Positions 35,984-44,798 of a DNA stretch of 64,000 nucleotides are shown here, one piece after another. Source of the DNA: Acidobacteriota bacterium (GTDB lineage Bacteria > Acidobacteriota > Terriglobia > Terriglobales > SCQP01); assembly GCA_004299485.1 (NCBI GenBank), contig SCQP01000018.1:62001-126000 (forward strand), in the 5' to 3' direction. The notes beneath the pieces were generated by a model. It was given only the letters and a program-made list of their open reading frames with translations. It did no database searches and had not been told where the DNA came from. Every line of letters begins with the position of its first letter. Position 1 is the first letter of the stretch. Position numbers and translations under genes: made by a program.

Positions 35984-36700
35984 GTGGAAGTCTTGCTGGG
36001 AATTGACGGCGGGGGGACGAAGACCGAGCTGGTGGCGACGGCGCGGTGGGGCGGCGCGGTAGCGCGAGCGCGAGTGGGCGCCACCAGCCTGAGCCGGAAG
36101 GGCGCGGAAGCGGTGGGCGCGGAGCTGGAGCGGGGGTGCGGCGAGGTCCTGAGAGCGCTGGGCGCGGGCGCGGAAGAGTGCGCCGCCGTCTGCGCAGGGT
36201 TTGCGTCGGCCGGCCGCAATCAGGCGCAGTATGATGCCATGCTGGCGAAGCTGCTGCCGCGCGCACGGGTGCGGGTGATGACCGACGCCGAGCTGGCACT
36301 CTGGGCGGCGGTGGGCGAGGGCGACGGGATTGTGGTCATTGCCGGGACGGGATCAATCGCCTGGGGGCGGTACGAGGGCCGCGTGGCGCGCGCCGGCGGC
36401 ACCGAGCCGGGCAATGACCCCGGGAGTGGGGACTGGATACGGCGCGAACTGGCTAGCGGCCAGGCATCGCCGGAGATCATTTACGAACGCGCCGGGACGG
36501 CGTTGGCTGAGCTGTTGCTGGCCTGCGCACGGGAGCTGCGCTGGAGCGCGCCGGCGGCGTTCTACACCGGCGGGGTGCTGACGCATGAGCCGCTGGTGCG
36601 GGCGGCGCTGGCGGCGGCCTGGCCGCATGCGCTGGCGGCGCTTCCCTATCCCCCGGCCGAAGCCGCTCTGGAACTGGCGCGGCGCGAGCTGGCCCGATAA
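35984..36700 (+). CDS. BadF/BadG-type sugar kinase, shortened
   Basis: This 238-residue ASKHA-fold kinase resembles N-acetylglucosamine kinase. It has the PHOSPHATE-1 loop LLGIDGGGTKTELVAT, the Asp of MTDAELALWAAVGEGDGIVVIAGTGSIAWG (catalytic Asp and phosphate-2) and a late adenosine motif YTGGVLTHEPLV. The family is normally about 300 residues. Here the usual GGWGPLLGDEGSG segment is altered to GGTEPGNDPGSGDWIRR, and about 60 residues of the following helical region are missing. It may be a minimal active kinase or a degenerate one. The gene lies 12 bases before a sugar-type SSS symporter, suggesting uptake plus phosphorylation. GTG start. Confidence 0.75.
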   Translation: MEVLLGIDGGGTKTELVATARWGGAVARARVGATSLSRKGAEAVGAELERGCGEVLRALGAGAEECAAVCAGFASAGRNQAQYDAMLAKLLPRARVRVMTDAELALWAAVGEGDGIVVIAGTGSIAWGRYEGRVARAGGTEPGNDPGSGDWIRRELASGQASPEIIYERAGTALAELLLACARELRWSAPAAFYTGGVLTHEPLVRAALAAAWPHALAALPYPPAEAALELARRELAR

Positions 36701-36712
36701 ACTACTTGCGCC

Positions 36713-38221
36713 ATGCTGCATCCGCTGGACCTGTGGGTGATCGGGATCTACCTGGCCGCGATCACCGCATTCGGGATCGCGCTGCGGCGGCCGAACCCCT
36801 CGCTGCACGATTACTTTCTCGCCGGCGGACAGCTCCCCTGGTGGGCGATTTCGCTTTCCATCGTCGCCGCCGAAACCAGCGTACTCACCATCATCAGCAC
36901 GCCAGGGCTGGCGTTTACGGGCGATCTGGGATTTCTGCAGCTCGTCTTCGGGTATCTCGTGGCGCGCGTGCTGATTAGCCTGATTCTGATTCCAGCCTAT
37001 TTTCGCGGCAAGCTGCTGACGGCGTATGAACTGATCCAGCAGCGCTTTGGCTCGCGGGCGCGGACGGTGGCGGGGCTGATTTTTCTGGGCGGACGGTCGA
37101 TGGCGGAAGGCGTGCGGCTGTACGCCGTGGCGATTGTTGTCGAGGTGATCTTGAACGGCCTGCCGGCAGGCTGGCATCTGCATCTCAGCCCGATTGCCGT
37201 CCTGGCGCTGGTCGCTGTGTTGACCCTGCTGTACACGCTCGAGGGCGGCCTGCGGGCCGTGGTCTGGACGGACTTCATCCAGATCTGCATCTATGTCGCC
37301 GGCGCGGTGCTCAGCCTGGTGCTATTGCTGCATGCCCTGCCCGGCGGCTGGCACACGGTCACCGCCATGGCCGCGAACCACGGCAACAAGCTGCGCATCT
37401 TTCATTTCAATTTTTCCTGGACCGAGACCTACACCTTCTGGTCGGGTCTGCTGGGCGGGACCTTCCTGACCATGGCGACCGACGGCACCGATCAGCTCAT
37501 GGTGCAGCGCCTGCTGGCGGCGCGCAATCAGCGCGAGAGCACGGTGGCGCTGATGTCGAGCTGGCTGGTGATCTTTTTTCAGTTCGTGCTGTTTCTGGTG
37601 ATTGGCGTTTCCCTCTACGCCTTCTATCAGACGCATGCCCTGCATTTGGCGGCGGGCGCCTTTGGGCGCTATGACAGCCTCTATCCGCAGTTTGTGGCGG
37701 ATCACTTGCCGGTGGGCATCGCCGGGCTGGTGCTGGCCGCAATTCTGGCGGCCTCGATGTCGAACCTGAGCGCGGCGCTGAACGCGCTCAGCTCCAGCAC
37801 CATCATTGACTTTTACCGGCCGATGTTTGGCGCCGACAAGAGCGAGCAGCACCTGATGTGGATGTCGCGGCTGGCCACGGTCGGGTGGCTGGTGGTGATG
37901 GGCTTTGTCGCCTATGCGAGCCGGCACTCCCGCTCGGTGCTGGAATCCGGCCTGGCGATTATTTCCTACCCCTTCAGCGGGCTGCTGGGCATGTTCCTGC
38001 TGGGAACGCTGACGAAGCGTGCCACCCAAACCGGCGCGATTGTGGGCCTGGTGACCGGCATTGCCGTCACCCTGGAGCTGTCGCACCTGGGGGTGGCCTA
38101 CACCTGGTTTGTGGTGGCGGGCACAATCGTGACGTTTGCGGTAGGGTATGGTATCAGTTGCTTCGATCACCCAAGGCCCCATGAACACGCCCTCAAGCAG
38201 TCCACGTTTAGCGGCAGCTAG
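36713..38221 (+). CDS. Sodium:solute symporter (SSS family)
   Basis: This 502-residue transporter has about 13 TM helices. The N-terminal blocks LHDYFLAGGQLPWWAISLSIVAAETSVLTIISTPGLAF and YFRGKLLTAYELIQQRFGSRAR are typical of the SGLT/SSS family. The sodium-site region SMSNLSAALNALSSSTIIDFYRP is present near residue 345. It follows the sugar kinase by 12 bases, so a sugar or amino-sugar substrate is plausible. Its 3' end overlaps the next permease gene by 41 bases. Confidence 0.9.
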   Translation: MLHPLDLWVIGIYLAAITAFGIALRRPNPSLHDYFLAGGQLPWWAISLSIVAAETSVLTIISTPGLAFTGDLGFLQLVFGYLVARVLISLILIPAYFRGKLLTAYELIQQRFGSRARTVAGLIFLGGRSMAEGVRLYAVAIVVEVILNGLPAGWHLHLSPIAVLALVAVLTLLYTLEGGLRAVVWTDFIQICIYVAGAVLSLVLLLHALPGGWHTVTAMAANHGNKLRIFHFNFSWTETYTFWSGLLGGTFLTMATDGTDQLMVQRLLAARNQRESTVALMSSWLVIFFQFVLFLVIGVSLYAFYQTHALHLAAGAFGRYDSLYPQFVADHLPVGIAGLVLAAILAASMSNLSAALNALSSSTIIDFYRPMFGADKSEQHLMWMSRLATVGWLVVMGFVAYASRHSRSVLESGLAIISYPFSGLLGMFLLGTLTKRATQTGAIVGLVTGIAVTLELSHLGVAYTWFVVAGTIVTFAVGYGISCFDHPRPHEHALKQSTFSGS

Positions 38222-39581
38222 CGCCACCAGCGACGGCTTAGTCCGCGCGCTGGGCCCGTGGCAGAGCCTCGCCATGGTGGTGGGAACGCTGATCGGCACC
38301 GGAATCTTCTTCGTCAGCCAGGAGATGATCCAGGAAGTCCACAGCATCGGCTGGATCCTGCTGGCCTGGGTGGTGGGCGGATTTTTGTCGCTGGCGGGGG
38401 CGCTGGCTTACGCCGAGTTGGGTACGCTGCGGCCGCAGGCAGGCGGCGAATACGCCTACATGCGCGACGGCCTGGGGCCCCTGTTCGGCTTTCTGTTCGG
38501 CTGGGGGATGTTCTGGATCGTGCGGCCGGTTTCGGTCGCCACCATCGGAGCAGGCTTTGCGCTGGCGGCGGAAACGCTCTGGCCGGCGCTGCAGCAGCCG
38601 GTAATCGGCAGCTCGGGCGTGTTTACCGGCCTGCATCTCGTAGCGGCCGGGGTAATCGCGCTGGTCACGCTGATCAATTTTTATGGCGTGCGCCATGGCG
38701 GCCAGGTGCAGGCGTTGTTCACGGCGCTCAAGCTCGTCCTGGTGGCGGGGCTGACGAGCGCGGCTTTCGCGTGGGGCCAGGGGAGCTGGTCACACTTTTC
38801 GCAGCAGTTGCCGGCTTCTCTGGGCGCCAGCGGCGGGTTTGCCGCGGCGCTGGTGGCCGCGCTGTGGGCCTACGACGGCTGGAATGACCTGACCCTGGCG
38901 GGCAGTGAAATCCGTGATCCGGGCAAGACGATTCCGCGCGCCATGATCGGCGGCATTGCTGTAGTTTTCGTCTTTTATGCCGGTATCAACCTGGCGTACC
39001 TGTACGTGCTGACGCCGGCGCAGATTGCCGCTTCGGGCAACGTCGCCTCCAGCATGGTGGCGCATTTCTGGGGCAGTGCCGGCGGCGCCCTGGTCGCCAT
39101 CGCCATCATGGTGAGCGCCTTTGCGACGCTTAACAGCTCGATTCTGTCGGGGGCGCGGGTGCCGTTTGCCATGGCGCATGACGGCCTGTTTTTCAAGCGC
39201 CTGGCGCACGTGCACCCGCAGCATCGCACCCCCGACGTTTCGCTGCTGATTCAGGCGCTGTTTGCCATGGGCTTCGCGCTGGCCGCTTCCTTCAAATCGC
39301 TGTTCACGCTCACCATCTTTGCGGAGTGGCTGTTCTACATGCTGGCCATCGCTTCCCTGTTCGTCTTCCGGCGGCGGGGCGAACGCGCGCCGTATGCAAG
39401 TTGGGGTTACCCGGTGCTGCCTGGCATTTTCATCGCGGCGGCGGCGGTGATTCTGGTGCAGACCTACTGGCAGAACCTGGCCTACTCCAGCCTGGGATTA
39501 GCGATTATTCTGGCGGGCGTGCCCGCCTACTTCTACTTCGCGCGGCGCAAGCGTGAGGGGCAAACGCGAATGCTATCGTAA
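38181..39581 (+). CDS. APC-family amino acid permease
   Basis: This 466-residue, 12-TM protein has the APC signature in TM1 (MVVGTLIGTGIFFVSQEM) and LRPQAGGEYAYMRDGLGPLFGFLFGW. The TM6 region AALWAYDGWNDLTLAGSEIRDPGKTIPRAM and the TM8 loop SAFATLNSSILSGARVPFAMAHDGLFF follow. It resembles LAT-like bacterial exchangers (SteT/YkbA). The ATG at 38181 lies inside the SSS gene; a TTG/GTG further upstream is less convincing. Substrates are probably neutral amino acids. Confidence 0.88.
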   Translation: MNTPSSSPRLAAASATSDGLVRALGPWQSLAMVVGTLIGTGIFFVSQEMIQEVHSIGWILLAWVVGGFLSLAGALAYAELGTLRPQAGGEYAYMRDGLGPLFGFLFGWGMFWIVRPVSVATIGAGFALAAETLWPALQQPVIGSSGVFTGLHLVAAGVIALVTLINFYGVRHGGQVQALFTALKLVLVAGLTSAAFAWGQGSWSHFSQQLPASLGASGGFAAALVAALWAYDGWNDLTLAGSEIRDPGKTIPRAMIGGIAVVFVFYAGINLAYLYVLTPAQIAASGNVASSMVAHFWGSAGGALVAIAIMVSAFATLNSSILSGARVPFAMAHDGLFFKRLAHVHPQHRTPDVSLLIQALFAMGFALAASFKSLFTLTIFAEWLFYMLAIASLFVFRRRGERAPYASWGYPVLPGIFIAAAAVILVQTYWQNLAYSSLGLAIILAGVPAYFYFARRKREGQTRMLS

Positions 39582-39597
39582 CGCCGCGGCGGCGCGC

Positions 39598-39603
39598 TAT
39601 ACT
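39598..39603 (+). promoter_or_regulatory. -10-like element before small ORF
   Basis: TATACT in a GC-rich context, 31 bases before the GTG at 39634. It is the best promoter-like motif in the 39582-39879 gap. Confidence 0.35.
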
Positions 39604-39633
39604 TTGTTCGACCCCCGGGCATGCAAAAAGGGC

Positions 39634-39876
39634 GTGGAGCAACCGGAACAAGAGACAGCCAGTTCGACGCGCAAACGCTGCCACGTGCGAGACACGTTAC
39701 ACGTGCGCGTGCGTGAGGCTGAGGTCGAGATGTGGCAGGAGCGCCTCGACCAACGGCGTGCTGAGCTGGCCGAGGGCAGGCAGCTGAGCGCCGGACCAGG
39801 ACAAGGGCCGGCTCGGCGGCGCTACTTGTACCTACTGGAAGAGTACCTCCGCCACATTCAGAAACACCGCTGTTGA
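39634..39876 (+). CDS. Small hypothetical protein, uncertain
   Basis: The 298-base gap between the APC permease and the convergent histidine kinase holds this frame of about 80 codons. It encodes a highly charged, probably helical peptide (EAEVEMWQERLDQRRAELAEG ... RRRYLYLLEEYLRHIQKH). The TATACT box upstream supports expression. An opposing frame exists on the other strand with poor composition. No family is recognised. Treat as tentative. Confidence 0.35.
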   Translation: MEQPEQETASSTRKRCHVRDTLHVRVREAEVEMWQERLDQRRAELAEGRQLSAGPGQGPARRRYLYLLEEYLRHIQKHRC

Positions 39877-39879
39877 ACC

Positions 39880-41292
39880 TCAAGCGCCGGCCACCGTGGC
39901 GGCAGCGCGCACGTGCGCCAGCGGGAGGGTGAAATGGAAGAGCGAACCGCCGCCGGGGCGGGGCGCAGCCCAGATGCGGCCGCCGTGATGCTGACAGATT
40001 TCGCGGCAGATGGCCAAGCCCAAGCCGGCGCCTACGGGTTTCCCGGCGACGGCCTCGCCGCGCTGGTGGAACTTGTCGAAAATGCGCTCGGCATCGCCCG
40101 GAGGGAAACCGGCGCCGGTATCGGCCACGGTGATGAGCATTTCGCCTTTCTGAAGAGCCGCCGTAATTTCGATGCGGCCAGCGGCGGTGAACTTGAAGGC
40201 GTTGCTCAACAGGTTGGTGAAGACCTGGCGCAGGCGGTCAGGATCGGCCCAAACCCGCGGCAGATCGTCGGGCAGCGCGTAGCGTAGCTCCAGGCCCTGC
40301 TGCATGGCTAGAATCTGAAAGAGCTCGCTGGTTTCGTGAACCAGTTCGGGCAAGGCCACCGGCTGAGGGTGCAGTTGCAGATGTCCGGCCTCAATTTTGG
40401 CCAGATCCAGGACTTCGTCAATCAACCGCATCAGGCGGTCGCTCTCATTGCTGATAATGCTCAAAAATTCGGCGCGCGTCGCCGGATCCTCGTCGGGGTA
40501 GTGGAGCAAGAGCTCGGAAAAGGAGCGGATGGAGGTCAGCGGGGTGCGCAGCTCGTGGCTGACGTTGGCCAGAAAACTGGATTTCAGCTCGTTCAGCCGG
40601 CGCAGATCCGCATTGATGCCGCGCAAATCCTGGGTGGCGTGCTCGAGATCGACGGTGCGCTCGCGCACCAGATCCTCGAGATGATCGCGATGCATGCGCA
40701 GCTCCTCGGTGGTCGCCTGCAGGCGGTGATTGACCGCCTGCAGCGCCTCGGTCTGCCGCCGCAGCATGCGGGAGAACTGAGCCATGCTCAGGCCGGCGAT
40801 GACAAACACCAGTACGCCGACGATGACCAGCGCGACCATCGCCACGATCGCCACGGGCGGCTGCAGCAGGCCGGCGCCCACCCCCACCAGGAACGCGAAC
40901 CCGGCGGCCGCGAGCGCCGCCAGCAGCAGCGCCAGCCGGCGCGGCAGCACCATGTTGGCGTGCAGGATGGTGACCACGTAGAACAGCAGCGCCAGCCAGT
41001 GAAAGCCGGCGGGCAGGCAGTCGGCAATGGCGGTGATCAGGGCGAGCTCCGCCAGGAAGTACAAGCCCGCGGTCCAATAGAGCCGGCGTTCGCTGGAAGC
41101 GCGGACGCCAATCTGGACGAAGCCGCAAGCCAGCAGGAACCAGACGCCGAACAGCACCAGCGCGATATCGGGCAAGTGCCGGCCGAGGACGCGGGAACTC
41201 AGCAGCAGAATAAACAGCACGCCCAGCACCAGCTCGCGGTACTGGTTGATATAAGCGAGCCGCTGGCGGGCGTCGGCGAGGCCGAGGGGCAT
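39880..41292 (-). CDS. Sensor histidine kinase with 6-TM sensor
   Basis: This 470-residue protein has about six TM helices in residues 20-170 with very short loops, so it senses from within the membrane. A coiled-coil linker (about 175-235) leads to HisKA with the phospho-His in SSFLANVSHELRTPLTSIRSF. The HATPase domain has an N box NLLSNAFKFT, G1 DTGAGFPPG, F box FDKFHQ and G2 GAGLGLAICREICQHHGG. It follows its response regulator by 3 bases, so the pair is co-transcribed. Signal unknown. Confidence 0.92.
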   Translation of the reverse strand: MPLGLADARQRLAYINQYRELVLGVLFILLLSSRVLGRHLPDIALVLFGVWFLLACGFVQIGVRASSERRLYWTAGLYFLAELALITAIADCLPAGFHWLALLFYVVTILHANMVLPRRLALLLAALAAAGFAFLVGVGAGLLQPPVAIVAMVALVIVGVLVFVIAGLSMAQFSRMLRRQTEALQAVNHRLQATTEELRMHRDHLEDLVRERTVDLEHATQDLRGINADLRRLNELKSSFLANVSHELRTPLTSIRSFSELLLHYPDEDPATRAEFLSIISNESDRLMRLIDEVLDLAKIEAGHLQLHPQPVALPELVHETSELFQILAMQQGLELRYALPDDLPRVWADPDRLRQVFTNLLSNAFKFTAAGRIEITAALQKGEMLITVADTGAGFPPGDAERIFDKFHQRGEAVAGKPVGAGLGLAICREICQHHGGRIWAAPRPGGGSLFHFTLPLAHVRAAATVAGA

Positions 41293-41295
41293 GCC

Positions 41296-42114
41296 TCAGC
41301 CCTCCGGGGCGGCAGGGCCGGCGGCGGCGGGGTCGTGGATCTTGACGGTCATCTTTTCGGCGGGATCGCGGAAGCGGTAGCCCACGCCGTAGACGGATTC
41401 CAGCCAGTCGGGCGGCTCGCCCGCCTGTTCGAGGAGTTTGATCTTGAGGCGGCTCATGTGGGCATCAATGGCGCGGTGATAGCCTTCGAAGGCAACGCCC
41501 CAGACCTGGGTGAGCAGATTCTCGCGGGTGAAGACCCGGCCGGGCGAGTTCATCAGCAGGCGCAGGATCTTCAGCTCCTTGGGGGTGAGGCGCACGACGG
41601 CGCCGCCGATCGTCAACTGATATTTGGTGCAGTCCAGCACCATGCCGCCCGCGGCAATGGGTTCGGGTTCAAAACTGCCGGTGCGGCGGCGCAGGGCCCG
41701 CACGCGGGCTTCGAGCTCCGCCGGGCTGAAGGGCTTGGCGACGTAGTCGTCGGCGCCCAGGCCCAGGCCGGTGATCTTGTCGATGTCGGAGCCGCGCGCG
41801 GAGATGATGATGATGGGCAGATCTTTGCGGCTCTGGCGCAGTTGCTTACAAACGGTAAAGCCGTCGAGCTTGGGAAGCATGAGATCGAGGATGACGACGC
41901 AGTAGTTGTGCTTAAGCGCCTCCTCCAGGCCGGCCTCGCCATCCGCGCAGCACGTGACACGATAGCCCTGGCGATGGAACTGATAGACGATGCTGCGGCG
42001 GATGTGGGCATCATCCTCGATGAGGAGAACGGGAGCGGCGTCGGCCACCTGCGTCGGTTCTCCCGCGGCCAGCAGCGCCTCGAGATCGCCAAAGGTTGAA
42101 GCAAAATACGCCAT
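41296..42114 (-). CDS. OmpR/PhoB-family response regulator
   Basis: This 272-residue protein has an unusual N-terminal extension of about 27 residues before the receiver domain. The receiver has VLLIEDDAHIRR acidic pair, phospho-Asp in VVILDLMLPKLDG, Thr/Ser in IIIISARGS and Lys in VAKPFSPAE. The winged-helix domain follows (VRLTPKELKILRLLMNSPGRVFTRENLLTQVWG ... HMSRLKIKLLE ... VYGVGYRF). A 20-residue Ala/Pro tail ends the protein. It partners the kinase 3 bases downstream; targets unknown. The 122-base leader contains the hairpin at 42131-42154. Confidence 0.92.
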   Translation of the reverse strand: MAYFASTFGDLEALLAAGEPTQVADAAPVLLIEDDAHIRRSIVYQFHRQGYRVTCCADGEAGLEEALKHNYCVVILDLMLPKLDGFTVCKQLRQSRKDLPIIIISARGSDIDKITGLGLGADDYVAKPFSPAELEARVRALRRRTGSFEPEPIAAGGMVLDCTKYQLTIGGAVVRLTPKELKILRLLMNSPGRVFTRENLLTQVWGVAFEGYHRAIDAHMSRLKIKLLEQAGEPPDWLESVYGVGYRFRDPAEKMTVKIHDPAAAGPAAPEG

Positions 42115-42130
42115 GGCTCTTTACTTTCCA

Positions 42131-42154
42131 CGACCTCCGCAGGGCGGAGGGTCG
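42131..42154. promoter_or_regulatory. GC-rich inverted repeat in response-regulator leader
   Basis: CGACCTCCGC and GCGGAGG-GTCG form a stem of about 10 bp with one bulged G and a 3-base loop, 16 bases from the response-regulator ATG. No T run follows. It could affect translation of the regulator or act as a protein-binding site. Confidence 0.45.
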
Positions 42155-42236
42155 CGTGTCTAGGTTAGAGTAGTCCCGAATGAGGAGGGTTGTAAAATCC
42201 CTCGTCTGGGGGTGACTCAACAGAGAGGGTTACAAG

Positions 42237-43064
42237 TCAGGCTCCGGGATAAAGGGTAAGAAATGCCAGTTCGGGAGGGGCACCCACGCGCATAGGCAGG
42301 ATGACCTTGCCCAGACCGCGCGAAACATACATCTGCGTGGCCTCCAGGCTAAGGAAGCCGGCCGGAAGGAAGCGCTGGTAGAGGGGTTCAGCAAAGGCGA
42401 ATTTGATCTGCCCTCCGTGGGTATGGCCGGAGAGCACCAAATCCACCCCGCAGCGCGCGGCGGCGCCCAGTTCCATGGGATTATGCGCCAGCAGGAGGGT
42501 GAAGCGGCTGGCGGTCGGGCCCAGCGAGGCAGCCAGGTTGGGGTGCTGGCGGGAGTCGTCAATGCCGGCAATCTGGAAGGCGGCGCCGCGGTGGCGCACC
42601 AGCCGGTGCTGGTTGCGCAGCACCTTAAGGCCCTGCTGGCGCAGCACGTGGGTGAGCTGGTCGGCGCCGGCGCGGAAGTCGTGATTGCCGAGGACGGCAT
42701 ACACCCCCAGCGGGGCATGTAACCGGCCCAGCATTTCCCCCACCGGGTCGATAAAGACGGGTGACTGCGTCACAAAGTCGCCCGTAATACAGATGAGGTC
42801 GGGCCGCTGCGCCTGGGTAAGATCGAGAACCCGCAACAGCGACTCTCGGGATAGAAACAGGCCGTAGTGGATGTCCGACAGGTGGGCGATGCGCAGGCCG
42901 CTGAGCGAGACCGGAAGCCGGGGCAGCGGCACCTCGAGATGGCTGATCTGGGGATCGCGCGCCTGGCGGCGGCGCTCGTAGAGGATGGTCTGCACCCGCC
43001 GCCAGGAGTTTTGGCGGAGCAGGTGGGCGCGCTGGCGCGCGGTACCATGGCGGGCGGTCTTCAC
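42237..43064 (-). CDS. Metallophosphoesterase (calcineurin-like)
   Basis: This 275-residue two-metal phosphoesterase has motifs in order: IAHLSDIHYGLF (D-x-H), ITGDFVTQSP (GD), LGNHDFRAG (GNHD), LLAHNPMEL (H) and LSGHTHGGQIKF (GHTH). It is similar to YaeI/YkuE-type enzymes, which act on lipid-linked or UDP-sugar phosphates. It is last in a chain with the inositol phosphatase gene, overlapped by GTGA, and starts with GTG. The N-terminal 30 basic residues may be a membrane-proximal region; there is no obvious TM helix. Confidence 0.88.
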   Translation of the reverse strand: MKTARHGTARQRAHLLRQNSWRRVQTILYERRRQARDPQISHLEVPLPRLPVSLSGLRIAHLSDIHYGLFLSRESLLRVLDLTQAQRPDLICITGDFVTQSPVFIDPVGEMLGRLHAPLGVYAVLGNHDFRAGADQLTHVLRQQGLKVLRNQHRLVRHRGAAFQIAGIDDSRQHPNLAASLGPTASRFTLLLAHNPMELGAAARCGVDLVLSGHTHGGQIKFAFAEPLYQRFLPAGFLSLEATQMYVSRGLGKVILPMRVGAPPELAFLTLYPGA

Positions 43065-43918
43065 CGCGCCGGTACCGCCGAGCGTTCGCGTAGATAGGTG
43101 GCAGGATCGGGCAGCGGGGGCGTGCGGCCCGCAAATAGATCATTGAAGGCGGCGAGCAGCGTGGGATGCAAGCGGCCGTTGCTGGCCAGGATCTCGGGAC
43201 TGTGGAGCTGGTGCGCGGCGCCGCGCATGTCGCTCACCCGGCCACCGGCTTCGGTGACGATCAGGGAGCCGGCCGCCACGTCCCACGGCTTGAGGCCAAA
43301 CTCCCAATAGCCGCCGAAGCGGCCGCAGGCGGTGTAGCAGAGGTCGAGCGCGGCGGCGCCCAGGCGGCGCATGCCGTGGCTGTGCAGGCTGAAGTACTGG
43401 TAGAAGAGGATATTGGGGCTGGAATGGCGCTTGTGCGAGGGGAAACCCGTGGCCAGCAGGGCTTCGGCGATGTCGGCCGTCGCGGAGACGTGAATCGGAT
43501 CGTGGTTCAGCCAGGCCCCGCGACCGCGCAATGCAGTGAACATTTCGTCGAGCGGAGGATTGTAGACAACCGCGGCGACAATCTGACCGGCGCGTTCGAG
43601 GCCGAGCGAGACGGCGAAGAACGGCAGGCCGTGGGCGAAATTGGTGGTGCCATCGAGCGGGTCCACGTACCAGACGGCGCCGCTGCGGCCCTCGGTGCGC
43701 GTGCCCTCTTCGGCGATGACGGCGTGATCGGGAAAAGCGGCGTGCAGGCGGGCAGCAATCAGCTTTTCACTGGCGCGGTCGGCGGCCGTGACCAGGTCGG
43801 CTTCGCCTTTGTATTCGATGCCGACGCGGCCGCGATGGTCGAGCAGCAGGCGGCCCGCTTCGCGCGCAATGCTCTCGGTCTCGGCGAGCAGGACTTCATC
43901 GGTGATCTCAGCCGGCAT
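43061..43918 (-). CDS. Inositol monophosphatase family protein
   Basis: This 285-residue Li+-sensitive, Mg-dependent phosphatase has Glu in AVIAEEGTR, the metal motif WYVDPLDGTTNFAHGLPFFAVSLGL and a C-terminal WDVAAGSLIVTEAGGRVSD. It could act on inositol-1-P, on other sugar phosphates, or as SuhB; this cannot be separated here. It starts inside ccmD (overlap 11 bases), so it is expressed from the ccm transcript. Confidence 0.92.
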   Translation of the reverse strand: MPAEITDEVLLAETESIAREAGRLLLDHRGRVGIEYKGEADLVTAADRASEKLIAARLHAAFPDHAVIAEEGTRTEGRSGAVWYVDPLDGTTNFAHGLPFFAVSLGLERAGQIVAAVVYNPPLDEMFTALRGRGAWLNHDPIHVSATADIAEALLATGFPSHKRHSSPNILFYQYFSLHSHGMRRLGAAALDLCYTACGRFGGYWEFGLKPWDVAAGSLIVTEAGGRVSDMRGAAHQLHSPEILASNGRLHPTLLAAFNDLFAGRTPPLPDPATYLRERSAVPAR

Positions 43919-44075
43919 GAGACTCCGCCGTGCTCTTGCCGGCTTTGGCTCCGGCCGCCTCTGTTTCCAACGCGGCTAAGGTGCGCTTGAGGCGGCGCTG
44001 GCGCGCGGCCAGCGTGAACACGTACACCATCAGCACTACCCAGGCCACCGTATATGCGGCCACCAGACTTCCCAT
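43908..44075 (-). CDS. ccmD: CcmD-like heme exporter subunit
   Basis: This 55-residue protein (GSLVAAYTVAWVVLMVYVFTL..RQRRLKRTLAALE) has one TM helix followed by a basic helix, the CcmD pattern. It lies directly after ccmC, 3 bases from its stop. In System I, CcmD releases holo-CcmE from the CcmABC complex. It is too short for most gene finders, which explains why it can be missed. Confidence 0.8.
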   Translation of the reverse strand: MGSLVAAYTVAWVVLMVYVFTLAARQRRLKRTLAALETEAAGAKAGKSTAESHAG

Positions 44076-44078
44076 ACC

Positions 44079-44798
44079 TTAAACCTCCTCCGCCAGCAGT
44101 TGGTGCTGGCGCAGTTTGACGAGACGATTGCGCGTCAGTTCCTGGTGATAGCGCAACCACACCAGGCAGCCCATCAGCGCCAAAAACGCCACCATCGAAA
44201 TCAGAAAGGCGATCAACATGCGCGGCGCCAAGCCCGAATTCGGGCCGCCCATGAGCACCGGCGCCGGATGCTGCGTCCGCCACCAGCGGATGGCCATGTA
44301 ATCAATGGGCACATCCACGGCAAAGAAGACCGAGAGCGCCGCGGCCAGACGCGGCTGCAGCGAACCGGGCGGCGTAAGCTGGCGCAGGATCAAATAGCTG
44401 GCGAACATCACCCACAACGCCAGCGTCAACGTCAGGCGCGGCCCCCACACCCACCACACGCCCCAGACCGGATGCGCCCAGATGGGTCCGGTGATCAGGT
44501 TAATCGTCAGAAACGCCAGGCCAACTTCGGCACAGGACACCGCCAGCGCATCGGCTGGCTCGGAGCGGCGAACCAGATAGGCAATGCTGGCGATGGCGTT
44601 GATGATGAAGGCGACAAAAGCGGTGAGCGCCGCGGGAGCGTGATAGTAGAAGATCCGCTGGATGGTGCCCATGGTGGATTCCGTGGGCGCACCCACCAGC
44701 GCCCACCACAGGGCGACAAGCAGCAGCGCCAGCGTTGCGGCGAAGACCCAACTCGAGCGGGCGCGCAAGAACGAAGAATCAGAAGGCATGCTACTCAA
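44079..44798 (-). CDS. ccmC: Heme exporter protein CcmC
   Basis: This 239-residue protein has six TM helices. It presents heme to CcmE at the periplasmic face. The two axial His are in IFYYHAPAALTAF and WWRTQHPAPVLM. The tryptophan-rich heme-handling motif reads WGVWWVWGPRLT; the family normally has Asp where this has Gly (WGxWWxWDxRLT). It overlaps ccmB by 8 bases. Otherwise length and topology are standard. Confidence 0.92.
   Translation of the reverse strand: MSSMPSDSSFLRARSSWVFAATLALLLVALWWALVGAPTESTMGTIQRIFYYHAPAALTAFVAFIINAIASIAYLVRRSEPADALAVSCAEVGLAFLTINLITGPIWAHPVWGVWWVWGPRLTLTLALWVMFASYLILRQLTPPGSLQPRLAAALSVFFAVDVPIDYMAIRWWRTQHPAPVLMGGPNSGLAPRMLIAFLISMVAFLALMGCLVWLRYHQELTRNRLVKLRQHQLLAEEV

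Noticed and set aside
39533-39883. Minus-strand frame in the APC-kinase gap
   Set aside because: It overlaps the end of the permease gene, has poor composition, and lacks a ribosome-binding site. The plus-strand frame with a TATACT box is the better, still tentative, candidate.
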